Assembly (NCBI GenBank): GCA_007644065.1
Contig: VJWN01000013.1
Span: 248,001-312,000, forward strand
Reading direction: 5' to 3'
DNA from: Margaritispora aquatica
Lineage: Eukaryota; Ascomycota; Leotiomycetes; Helotiales; Discinellaceae
Length of the DNA stretch: 64,000 nucleotides
Shown one piece after another: positions 1 to 10,384 of this stretch (position 1 is the first letter of the stretch; each line of letters opens with the position of its first letter). The translations under genes and the position numbers were made by a program. Below the pieces are notes generated by a model that was not told where the DNA came from, did no database searches, and saw only the letters and a program-made list of their open reading frames with translations.

Positions 1-648
1 GATGATGATAGGATAAATACAGTACGAGTATGAGTATGAGATGATGCAGGTGTATGTATGTACAATATCGTATAAGGTAGTATCTATCATCTGACATCTA
101 CCCATCTACCTACCCATCTCCCAGCTCACTCTCATCATCCCGCGTTCTCTATCCGGGTGTATTGGAATAGCTACAAGCTACAGCTACAGCTATTGTATTG
201 TGGGGTGAAGTGAAGTGAAGTGAAGTGGAGTGGGGGTGGGGTGGATAGTTAAGGTAAGGTTAGGTAGGTAGTAGGTAGGTGGATTGGGGGAGAATAAATC
301 TCATCGGGCACTGTACTCACTCGCTCGTACCTTTTTCCTTTGTCAAGCCAGGCATCAAGCAAGATAGATTGTTCCTACAGCTTACAGATGACAGCTCATA
401 CATAGCTCATCGCTCATAGCTTTCGTGCATGCATGCATGGATGGATAGATTAATTTGGAGCTGCAGCTGGAAGGAATTGCAGCTGTGTTTGAGTTGCTGT
501 ACTCTATGGCTATTAGCTGTAGGTGTACCTGTAGCTGTAGGGTGGAGATGCAGCTTGAGTTTTGCCATAGATGCATATCCTTTGCATACATAAAGAGTAT
601 GCATCACTTCTCGCGGTTAATCTCCAAACATGAACGGGGGGAGATGGG

Positions 649-674
649 ACACAACACAACACAACACAACACAA
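649..674. repeat. ACAAC pentamer tandem repeat
   Basis: About five copies of a CA-rich pentamer, just before a dinucleotide tract. Confidence 0.85.
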
Positions 675-728
675 TCAATATCCTTCCTTTCTTGTGCGAG
701 CTCCGAGCGAATAGAGAATGCATATGGT

Positions 729-732
<4 letters not shown>

Positions 733-779
<47 letters not shown>
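733..779. repeat. (TC)n dinucleotide repeat
   Basis: An uninterrupted TC run of about 23 units, the longest dinucleotide repeat in the window. Shorter TC or GA runs lie near 1052-1081, 1362-1384 and 1571-1588. Confidence 0.95.
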
Positions 780-783
<4 letters not shown>

Positions 784-1650
784 CCCTTGTCTTTCTCTGC
801 TTTGCTCTGTCTGCTTCAATTCGCATATAGCCGAAAACGAAAGCCCGCCGTGTTCAAGCGCGAGTAAGCAATAGGAACGGAGCCAGCGGTTTCACCAGGG
901 AGCAGCCACCACCACCGGGCCACGGGGCGGTCACAGACCAGGAGACCCACAGGATGGAATGAAAATACCGTCGTGGATACCCACCCAGCATGACGGACGT
1001 GGCGTTTTCAGTTCTGGTTGTTCGGCGGATGGATTCGGGTTACTGCTTTGAGTATATTTCTCTCTCTCTCTCTATCTCTCTCGCCGTTCGGCTTTGCTGC
1101 TGTGGGTGAGATGCGGCGTGAGATGCGTGGACCTTGTCTGTTCAAAAGCCTTTGCATGCTTGAATGCTTGAAAGCCTTGAAAGGCGAGGTGAGGTGGGTG
1201 AGTGGGGGTTTGGGGGGTTTTTGAGTAGGGGGTAGGGTAGGACAAGTGAGGTGAGGTGAAGCGAAGTGAGACGAAGTGAGGATTTGGATTGAATCTCATC
1301 GTTCGTCGTCCTTGATGCATATGCTGCTGTTGCTGCTCCTGCTGTTATGTGTGAGGACCAAAGAGAGAGAGAGAGAGAGAGAGACACGGAGAGAGAAAGA
1401 AACGAGAAGCACGGCTTGTGAAGAGTTTGTTCCATTACTTCGGTTCTTTTGCCCTTCCATTTCCCTCCCACAGACAGTATAACCTCATCACCGTGAGAAG
1501 AAGACATGACATGATTGGACCCCTCCCTCTAACTCTCTGAGTATCAAATCTTTTTCCTGTACATACTGCAAAGAGAGAGAGAGAGAGAAAACCCGAGTCT
1601 CTCGTCTAGTGAAAATAAGCCCCAACTAACTTGGAACAACCAGGAAGTTA

Positions 1651-1674
1651 AGGTAGGTAGGTAGGTAGGTAGGT
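1651..1674. repeat. (AGGT)6 tetranucleotide repeat
   Basis: Six perfect AGGT units. Dispersed AGGT/TAGG words continue around it from 241 to 280 and from 2130 to 2180. Confidence 0.9.
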
Positions 1675-1788
1675 GGTTACAGTAGTTGGCTGCTTGCCTT
1701 ACCTTGCCCTTTACCTTTACCTTGTGGGATGAGGTGCTTCGATGGTTGGTGCACATACGGGTACGGGGGGTTCGGATCGGTGGGTAGT

Positions 1789-1836
1789 GGGTGATGGATG
1801 ATGGGTGATGGGTGATGGGTGATGGGTGATGGGTGG
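1789..1836. repeat. GGGTGAT heptamer tandem repeat
   Basis: About six to seven heptamer copies, the first degenerate. G-rich on the plus strand. Confidence 0.85.
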
Positions 1837-2044
1837 TGGTGGGGTTGGTGGTCGTGCGTAGTGGGGGTTGGTTCAGGTTCGAGACTTCTCGCTCTCTCGT
1901 TGCCGCCCAGATAATAGAATAAAAATATGGGAAATAATATGGGAAATAATATGGAAATAATATGGATACAATATATGGAGTTTCACACTTTTTAATCCAG
2001 GCACACTTCACTACACTTCACTGCACCGCAAGTCCAAGGTTCAA

Positions 2045-2079
2045 AGTTCTAGTTCTAGTTCTAGTTCTAGTTCTAGTTC
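2045..2079. repeat. AGTTCT hexamer tandem repeat
   Basis: Nearly six perfect hexamer units. Confidence 0.9.
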
Positions 2080-2566
2080 CAAGGTCCCGTCTGCACAAAT
2101 GGCGAAAAAGCCGAGGATGATGGCTAGCTAGGCAAGGTAAAGCAGGCTAGCTAGCTAGGTAACTACCCTAAGGTACCTTGGGTGGTTTCGTGTTCTACTG
2201 TACCTAGCTATCTACCTACCGGAGCTGATGTGAGAAACGTGTACGCAACGACGGGGTGCGGAGGGGTGAAGAGGGGTGAGAAGGGGTCCGGATTGTGTGA
2301 TTGATGATGCCATATTCAAGGTAACTTACCTTATATAATCCACCTTGACGGGGGAGGAGAGTTGATGATTATATTGATTCGGATTTGGTATTTACCCTGA
2401 TGGGTTGTCCCTTTCATTTGATTGAATGGAATGGTGTGTGATTGTTTGGTTATTGTGAGACGAACAGACCAGACCAGAGCAAAGAACGGTGAAAGGATCT
2501 TCACTTTTTTGGGGCTTTGCTCTGGCTTTGGCTTTGCATATACATACATACCTACATACATATACA

Positions 2567-2588
2567 TCCATCCATCCATCCATCCATT
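2567..2588. repeat. CATC tetranucleotide repeat
   Basis: Five CATC units next to a run of TACATA words. This lies close to the point where the G/C strand bias flips. Confidence 0.8.
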
Positions 2589-3516
2589 CATCTATTCTAC
2601 TTGCTTGCTGTGTGTCTTACAATACTTTATTGCTCCTTTATTGCTACCTTCTCTTCATTGGATACATACATCTACCACAACGACAACCACACAAATTCTG
2701 TCATCTGTCGTCTATTCGGTCATCTATTCAGTCATCTCTTCATTCTATTTCGAGATTCATGGTTCTATATGACCACCGCCTCCCATTCTCGGCTACCATC
2801 TACCATTGAGAGTGTCCACCTGGTCCCCCCCAAAAGAAGCTTGCCACTCGAGCTGAAAGCCAAATTAAGCCATCCCATTCGCCTCTCACCTCCGAACAAC
2901 GACACCCTCTTCCACAAGCACAAGCTTCCCGTCTGGGTTTGGATTGTGGGAAACATCACCAATTGCAAAGGACGACCGAATCGGGAAGAGGAAAGGAGCA
3001 TCAGAACATAAGAGGATAGAAGAGGACAGAAGAGGACAAGAGTGGGAATCAATCGAATCCACCTCAGCTTCACTTCACCTGAAATCAATCCACTTTACCC
3101 TTTCGGAAAGATAGACATTTAGAAACGGCAGACTATCACTATCACTATCACTATCATACTTTAGCTTCTTCTCACTTAGCTTCTCACTTAACCAGCACGA
3201 GGACAAGAACAAGGACAAGAACAAGGACAAGAATCAGGTCAACGACACGAACAAGATCGAATCCCCCCTCCCAAAGATTCAAGACCCAAGATCCCAAGAC
3301 CACACAAAAAATCACAGGAGAAAAGATCCGGTTCAATGAGAGTTGGGCGTACCTTTACAGTACATATCAATATCATCTCCCAACCCTCTTACAATTACCT
3401 ATAACCGCCACCCAGAACCATCTCGACCACCCCCAGATAACACCATTATACCAAGACTCCCCTCAACTCATCGACTGGACTAAGAAAGGTGTGCCTAAAA
3501 TCTCTCGATCAATTGA

Positions 3517-3519
<3 letters not shown>

Positions 3520-3571
<52 letters not shown>
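3520..3571. repeat. (ATTG)n tetranucleotide repeat
   Basis: About thirteen ATTG units in one run, the longest tetranucleotide array in the window. Confidence 0.95.
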
Positions 3572-3650
3572 TGACTGATTGCACCCCAAAACCCAAAATC
3601 CCCCAAACCACGCTTCCTTCTTTGCTTCCCCACACTCTGGACCTGGACTT

Positions 3651-3690
3651 GGACCTGTTGGACCTGTTGGACCTGTTGGACTCGTTGGAC
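3651..3690. repeat. GGACCTGTT nonamer tandem repeat
   Basis: Four copies of a nine-base unit, the last with a substitution. Confidence 0.85.
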
Positions 3691-3937
3691 CTCCTACCAC
3701 GCCTACCTACCACGCCTACCTACCCTACTCACAGTCCTTGCACCCACCGAACCCCACACTATCGCATACTTGCATATTTTCCATACAGTATACAGTACTA
3801 GCATACAGGACTGGCATACAGGACTGGCATACTGGCATACTTGGCATACCTTGCCTGCATAGATACTTGCATAACCCAAATTCCTTTCGTTACACAACAG
3901 GAACGACCAGGATCAAAAGGACAAGAAAGGCCAAAAG

Positions 3938-3973
3938 GACAAGACAAGACAAGACAAGACAAGACAAGACAAG
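3938..3973. repeat. (ACAAG)n pentamer repeat
   Basis: About seven copies of ACAAG. Related AGGACAAG units occur near 3200-3232. Confidence 0.9.
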
Positions 3974-4720
3974 CCAAAAGCCAAAAGCCAACCGACAATA
4001 CACCTACATACACCTTTCCAAGAGGAACCTTAGAGTACCTACAGCCCGGTTGGCGTCTTCCGTTTTGTCGGATTCAAATACTTTCCGGTTTCCCTCTTTA
4101 AATCAACATATATTCCAACATCACATTCCAATCTAATCTTGGAACTGTCAGGACTGTTAGGACCAGCAGGACCAGCAGGACCAGCTTATTGATTTAATCC
4201 CTCGGTCTCGGTTCAATTTCTTCTCTTACTGTACCCTGATCCAGTTCCAGTTCCAGATAACGAAAAAAAAAGAGAGACCCCCCACCACCCACTACCCACT
4301 ACTCACTACCCACTATCCACTACTTACTCCTCTACCCTCACTCACTCAGCCAGCCAGGCCAGGCCAGCCAACCTTCCCTCCATCAATCCCCATCCATCCC
4401 TTCCCAGGTTCTCTTCCTCTGAGGTGTCAAGGCGTCAGATCTGACGATTATTTTTGCCCCCTCCGCCCTCCGCCCTCGGACATCACCTTCACCTGCTCTT
4501 TATATATCTCGGTCCATTCATCTGGGGATTCCGAGCTGCACATTGTTGTGGTGGATTCACTCACCGTCGTGGTCGTATCAGTGTTCCAGGATTCCCCGCC
4601 GTTATCGCAGGCCATTCCAACCCACCTCGAACCAAACGCCGACACAAGCCTTCTTTTGCCCTGACAAGCCCTGAACCTGACCCTGCAACCTGAGGACGGG
4701 GAGTCATCTTATCAGCACTC

Positions 4721-4751
4721 CAGCGCCAGTGCCAGTGCCAGTGCCAGTGCC
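4721..4751. repeat. CCAGTG hexamer repeat
   Basis: About five CCAGTG units. The same hexamer recurs inside the coding region at about 7846-7882, where it encodes a Gly-Thr run on the minus strand. Confidence 0.85.
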
Positions 4752-5163
4752 TTATCCACCCCACCGAGCACCTCATTATTATCTATAGCCGAGCAAGCAA
4801 CCGATTTATTATTATTATTATTTCCTGCCAGCTCCAGCGTCAGCTTTCGACTCTCTCATCCAGCTTACCATCACAAGACAAGTCAATATCCGAACTGACA
4901 CCAATTCCCGCTGGCTCTGTCTGCATTGGATTATATATCGTACCATCTGCCACTTCCAACCGTCCATTCGACTCCATCTCCACCTCCTCCCTCCAAAATC
5001 AATTGATAGGATTTCCTATCACTAAGTCGCCAAACTGGCTCACTCACGCCCACCTCCGGTCAGGACCCAAACCACTCCAGGAACCTCCCCACCACCATTG
5101 TCACCACGTACCCAGGACAAAGAGAAGAAACATCATTCGAGGAGGAAATCAGGAAAGGACCAC

Positions 5164-6412
5164 ATGGTAACCTCGGAGAAGAAGACCACCCGACCAACCA
5201 CGCTCAATCGCAAATCCACTCCGCAATACATCACCAAGTCATCTGGACCGTCCCTCAACACCCGTCGTGAGCGTGAGCAGCGCGAACGTGACGATGATGA
5301 CCGGAGTCGAGACAGTGGAGAAAGCTTTCCTCAATATTGGTTGGTCTCACTTTTTTTTTCCTTGTTCTTTTCTTCCCAATGTCTCGAATATCTCCAATGG
5401 GCCAGATGGGCGCAGATGGTACCCCCCCAGGAACCAGGAGACGAGAGACCACGAGGTCCTGGAGCTGAAAGTGTGGGGTGCAGATAGTGCAGATGGTGCA
5501 GATGGGCGATTTGAATCACATGGCTGACGAATGAGAAATAGCATGAGCTGTGAAAAGCAATTCCTCCCAGCAAACGACACTTACCTCTACTGTTCCGACA
5601 GGTAAGAAATTCCCCCGCAGTCCTGGATATCTGCCGACCCCACCAACTTGGGGGCGTTGGCGATTTTATCCCCCCCCCCCCAAAAGCCAAGGAAGAAAAC
5701 ACTCAGGCTAACTCCTATCTACCACAGTTGTCGCATCCACGATCAAGCTCCTACCCCCACCAGCGCGACCCGCACGCACTCTTATCCCTCATTCACACCT
5801 ACCACGCCGCATACACCATACACGCGAGCATTTGCCTCGTACTCGGGCTCGCTCCACGAAGAAGGTCCAGACATCATCCCCAGATTCTCACCCACGCAAT
5901 CCCGTCCTCGATCCTACTTCAATTCCGACCCGTATCCTCAGACCTACAAAGAGCCATCGCACATCTCGAGCTCCGTCCCCCATCACCAATACGCATCCTC
6001 CCGTTCATCCACCGCGCTCGCCTCTCTCCGTGAGCTCGCGACCGCTCTGCCCAAGACCAATGGCAACAGCAGTGGTAGGCCCGAGTCTCCGCCTACCTCG
6101 ATGAACCGTCCAACATCGGGAGTATGGAACTATATTCCTTTCGCAGGAAGCAAGACCGCAACACCCACGCCCAGTGGGACACCCGGGAACTCGTACACCA
6201 ACACCCAGAACCCGTATACCGTATCGCAGAGCTACAGCGCGCAGATGAGCAACGGATACGGGAGGAGCAAGGAGGATCTCTATGCCTATGGCAAGAGTCA
6301 AGGTGGGACATATTATGGCAACCCAGGCATGGGGATGGATCGCCCGTTGCCGCCTCGTAGTGGACATCGTCCCAGGAGTGTGGACTTGGTGACGCCATTT
6401 CCAGAGCATTGA
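5164..6412 (+). CDS. Disordered hypothetical protein
   Basis: I do not recognise this family. The first in-frame ATG after a stop at 5023 is at 5164. A two-exon model, 5164-5339 joined to 5728-6412, keeps the frame and gives 286 residues. The donor (GTTGGT) is weak, and a better donor at 5602 (GTAAGA) suggests there may be a further small exon. The N-terminal part is basic then strongly charged, with an RRERE-type run followed by four Asp. The C-terminal part is rich in Pro, Ser, Thr, Tyr and Gly, with no membrane segment or signal peptide, and ends in a short proline-containing tail. The composition suggests an intrinsically disordered protein. It lies downstream of an unusually long repeat-rich leader region, which suggests complex regulation. 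The coding call is fairly secure for the second exon and weaker for the first. Confidence 0.55.
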
Positions 6413-7724
6413 TTAATTTTTGATGCGCGCATTTGCATATTTTCATTTTCAACCAAAAAGGAGAGCGTCTTGGGGTGGAATTTAATGCTTGCATTTTACG
6501 TTTACGTTGTGGTTTCTATTTCTTCTCTACATAGGGTTTGCAAAGGGGATTTGGGTCGGTCTGCATGGATTGAGGGTATGGCATGAATTGGGTGGGATAA
6601 TTTGCGATGGGATATCTCGACGGGTTGATTTTTGTTTCTGCTGGCAGATTACATGCATGGATGGATGAACGGATGAACAGTTTTGAACAGGACCTAGTGG
6701 GCAAGACAGACTACCTAGGAATGAAGCATATGCATGGAATGGGAGCTTTTGAGGAAACATGAGAGAGAGATTTGAGATTATGGTAAATGTCTGAACTACT
6801 ACCATGATAGCTTAATACAATACAATGCAATACAATATAGGCAAGATTGAACTCGCTGTAGTCAACTATTCTTTTGCTATTACCTTCCACGTTTTCCCCT
6901 TCTTCGTTCTTGGCTGGATAAGTCAAGGTAGTTACCGTAAGGTATGTATGCACTGGTGTTAAACGCAACAAGTGAGACACCCATTCTAGCAGAACACTCA
7001 AGCGAGGTAGGTGAACAGCATGAATCATCTCCTCTCATCTCATCTCATCTCTTCCTTTTCTTTCTTTCTTCCTTTCACATACCATATATTCTCGCAATAC
7101 CTTGATAAGTAAGTTAGTTGAGTGACCCACTCCATCCGGGGGTGGTCCGGGGGGGGGGGGTTCATACTCCATAGGGCTTCGGCTCGGTTCGAGTTTTGGT
7201 TCCCCCCCCCCCAACGTTTGGTTTCTGCTTATACTTTTGAGGAGGAGCTGGATGTGAGGAGTTGAATGTGAACTCTAATAACGACAACAATAACAATAAC
7301 AACACCGATGGGACGGCTGGGTAGGTGGGCAGGTGGGTAGATAGATGGGTAGGCGATATCTACGTCTTATTCATGAAATTCAATACGAGTCAATACAATA
7401 CAACAAAATGGGAATCATCATTCTCTTGAACCTCAAAGTCAAGAGAGTTTCCTACTATCTCGACATCCCTCGGTTTCCCATTGTCCATTGTCCATTGTCC
7501 ATTGTCCATTGTCCATTGTCCATTGTCCATTGTCCATTCTCCATATCTCCCTTTCGGTTCCCTTTCATCGCCAATTCCCAATTCCCAAACTCAAACCTCA
7601 CAATCCATGATCCACGAACCACAAGCCTCAATCCTCAACCCAAACCCAACCCTCATAACCCTCAACCTTCACAATCCACGCACCATCAAACATCAAGAAG
7701 CAGAAGGGGGGGAAAAAAACAGCA
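6413..7724. other. Intergenic, convergent 3' region
   Basis: Lies between the ends of two convergent genes. It holds homopolymer runs of G and C near 7150-7215, a CATCT run near 7028-7050 and the heptamer array listed next. No credible gene seen. Confidence 0.6.
7478..7537. repeat. CCATTGT heptamer tandem repeat
   Basis: About eight near-perfect heptamer copies, 180 bases beyond the stop codon of the minus-strand gene and so possibly inside its 3' UTR. Confidence 0.9.
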
Positions 7725-9185
7725 TCAGAAATACCTCAACAACCTCACCTCATCCTCAAACTTCCCCCCAGGCGCCCCATCATCCCATCCTACGCCCCAA
7801 GTATCCTTTTTCTTCTTCTTCTCCTTCTTCGGATTCGTCTTTGCAGTGCCAGTGCCAGTCCCAGTGCCAGTGCCAGTGTCACTCTCGTCTACACTTTTCT
7901 CAGCACTACCACCACTAGCACCACCACCACTAGCACCACCCCAAAATCCAAACCAACCCAGTCCAGGTTTCGAGTTCGAGTTCGAGTTCGCTTCCGCTCC
8001 TGGCCCAAGAGACGCTCTCCTCGCTTGCTCAGTTCCAGGCTTATTCTTCCTCTCCTGCTCGAGTTTGAAGGCTGCCTCTTCATCAAACACCACCACGAGT
8101 TTAACCCACACCTCCCTCCCCGGCTCCCACTCCAAGCACCAGAACTCGGCTTTGATGACGCCTTCTACGATTCCGCTTCCTGCGCTCCCTGCACTTCCTC
8201 CCTCCTCTTCTTTGCCGTTGGGCTCGTTCTCGTTTAGATTCACGTCGACGTATACCTCGCCTTCCTCTGGCCCTTCCACTCCGGCTCCGGCAGTTTGGCT
8301 TGGGGTGGTGGAGGGATTGGCGTTGGCATTGGCTTTGGCGTTGGCATCATGACTGTGATTGCGACTGTGATTGTGATTGTGATTGTGATTGCTTTCGTCA
8401 TTATCGTCGTCTTCGTCGTCGTCGTCGTTGGGTACCAGTCTGAAGCGTCGCGAATACACGACCCTCCTCCCATCGCGGAGATGCTCTCTGAGATCTCGCT
8501 TTCGGTCTTTTTCTTCTGCGTTTCTATTCGCATTCCCCTCTTCCTCTCCTTCTCCTGCTCCTTCTCCTTGCACTTTTCCTTTTCCCAACCCAGATCCAGA
8601 TCCAGGCCTGGAGTTCTCATTTGCTTTCCCCGACGCATCGCTACCACTCGGACTCGCTCTCGTATTCCCCTCTCCGGAAACCGGTCTCGATGAGCTGGGC
8701 TGTGAGCCATTGCTACTTTGATTCCGACTGTGACTGTGACGGTGACGGTGACTGTGCTTGTGCTTGCGTGTACGAGCACGATGATCACAGACATCAAACC
8801 CACACACCAAGTTCCGCGTATGGCCATCCATCCACCCCGTAAGCGCCACACTCATCGTCCTCTCGCTCTCACTCCCACTCTCGCCCTTACTCTCACGCCC
8901 ATCCCCACCCTCACCATCTACTTTCCACGCCTCTGTAGCCGCCACAGGAATACCAGACTCAGCCGTGCCCTCACGACCGGTCAGCCCAGCCGCCACGCTC
9001 GCGCTGGCGTCCGAATGACCTCGAGACTGAAACCGCGCGGGCAGCGGGACGGTGAAAGTGTGTGCGAAATCCAGCGCATCTTTCGGTTTCACGCCGCGCT
9101 CCCACTCGCGCCGCTTGTCGATCGAGAGGGAGATGAGTCCTTTTCTCCAAGCAGGAACAAGTCAGTTCTTGGTATGCGCTTAAGG

Positions 9186-9216
<31 letters not shown>

Positions 9217-9565
9217 GTGACGAGAATCTCGCTTGAGTCAATCGTCTTAGATTGGGGATCTGAGAGGAGAAGGAAGGAGAGGAGAGTGGATGCACTCTTT
9301 CTCGGTTTGTACGCACGCACGCCATTGTGATGTGTGAGAGGAGTGAAATGGAGAGCGATATCTTGGGGGGTAGATCTGGATTGTGTATAGTGACAGGGTG
9401 AGAGGAGGCAAGGGACAATGGGCAGTAGACAATGAATGGACTGAGATATACACAGTTGGGGAAAGCGAGAACAGAAAAAATTGGGAATTGGTAAAAATAG
9501 ACGTACCGAAATCCGTCATCGGAAAGGAGGACACGCTCGAGCACCGGGTCGACTATACGCAACAT
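7725..9565 (-). CDS. Low-complexity hypothetical protein
   Basis: I do not recognise the family. Exon 1 (9565-9507) starts with ATG and ends at a perfect GTACGT donor. Exon 2 (9144-7725) follows an acceptor at 9145, and the join keeps the frame, giving 492 residues. The 362-nt intron (9506-9145) contains a ten-unit CGT array. The first 70 residues look globular (IVDPVLERVLL, then KRREWERG and FAHTFTVPLPARF). After that the protein is dominated by amino-acid repeats: His/Arg/Ser, Asp/Glu, His-Asn, Ala-Asn, Ser-Asn and Gly-Thr runs, most encoded by underlying microsatellites. Between these lie short conserved-looking blocks, such as one with EFWCLEWEPGREVWVKL. There is no signal peptide or membrane segment. 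The exon junction is well supported; the function is unknown. Confidence 0.65.
9187..9216. repeat. (CGT)10 trinucleotide repeat in an intron
   Basis: Ten CGT units inside the intron of the minus-strand gene 7725-9565. If that intron were retained it would encode an Asp run. Confidence 0.9.
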
Positions 9566-10384
9566 TGATTGGGTCCCCACGTATATATTCCGCCTGCTTG
9601 ACACCACACACAGGATCTAGAAATCGGCTTCTAAATACCTACTTTGCCTCCCCTATCTATGCGAGGTAAACTAAACTGCACACACGTTAGACGCCAAACA
9701 AAAAGGCGCCGGTTCTACTCGTGTAAGGAGTTATTGAGTATGTACGTGGCTAAGTTGCGGTATGCCCGGTAGTTGGCTCCAAGGAAGCCAACGATTGAGC
9801 TTCAAGAGTAAATATGGGGTGAGGCGAGGTGTGAGGTGTGAGGTGTGGGGTGTGAGATGTGAGGTGCGAGGTGGCCTCGTGATCTTTCGTAACTTCAGGT
9901 TCCCAATTGCGGCTGAGGTTGGTGGTTGGTGGTTGGTGGGTAAAGCAGGGTGAGCTAAGCGAGAATCTGAGATACATGGTGAAGATGGGTGACAGTACGT
10001 ATAGGTACAAAGGTACAAAGGTAGAAGGGTACTTGCATGCCTAAGTGAAAAGAGGTAAGTCTTGACTAGCTAAGGATTAGCTCTGGTAAAGAACCGAGTC
10101 GATGTGCATTGCATGCTTTTATTCGGGCTTTGGGTGAAATATTTCCAAGAGTTTATCTCGATCTGTGGTTGCGATATTGAGTCGCTGGCTCAGCATAGGC
10201 GTATTGCAGTGAAGCCGTGGTCGTGTGATGAAGCAAACTTCACGCCATGCGATGGAGCCGTTCGAAATGCCAAAGAAGAAGTATATGCCTTGGTTAAGCT
10301 TAAAACTTTTATGCCTTGCACATCAGCTAGACCGTATTTCGTTCAATTTCAATTTCAACATGATACTTTTTTGCTGCCTACATT
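9566..10384. other. Intergenic region
   Basis: Upstream region of the gene ending at 9565 and downstream region of the hydrolase. It contains a degenerate GAGGTGT-type repeat at about 9825-9872. No gene seen. Confidence 0.6.

Larger units (their letters stand above)
1..5163. other. Microsatellite-rich region without a credible gene
   Basis: No open frame here looks like a protein; those present are translations of simple repeats. The stretch holds many short tandem repeats of unit length 2 to 9, the main ones listed separately. Up to about 2.4 kb the plus strand is rich in G and GGT/AGG words. From about 2.5 kb it becomes rich in C, CCA and CT words, which continues to the gene starting at 5164. 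Such pyrimidine-rich tracts are usual in the sense strand of fungal promoters and 5' leaders. I infer a long divergent upstream region serving the gene at 5164 and a leftward gene beyond the window edge. Confidence 0.6.

Noticed and set aside
455..874. Frames with long Ser-Leu or Glu-Arg runs in the first 5 kb.
   Set aside because: They are translations of the TC/GA repeat and similar arrays on both strands.
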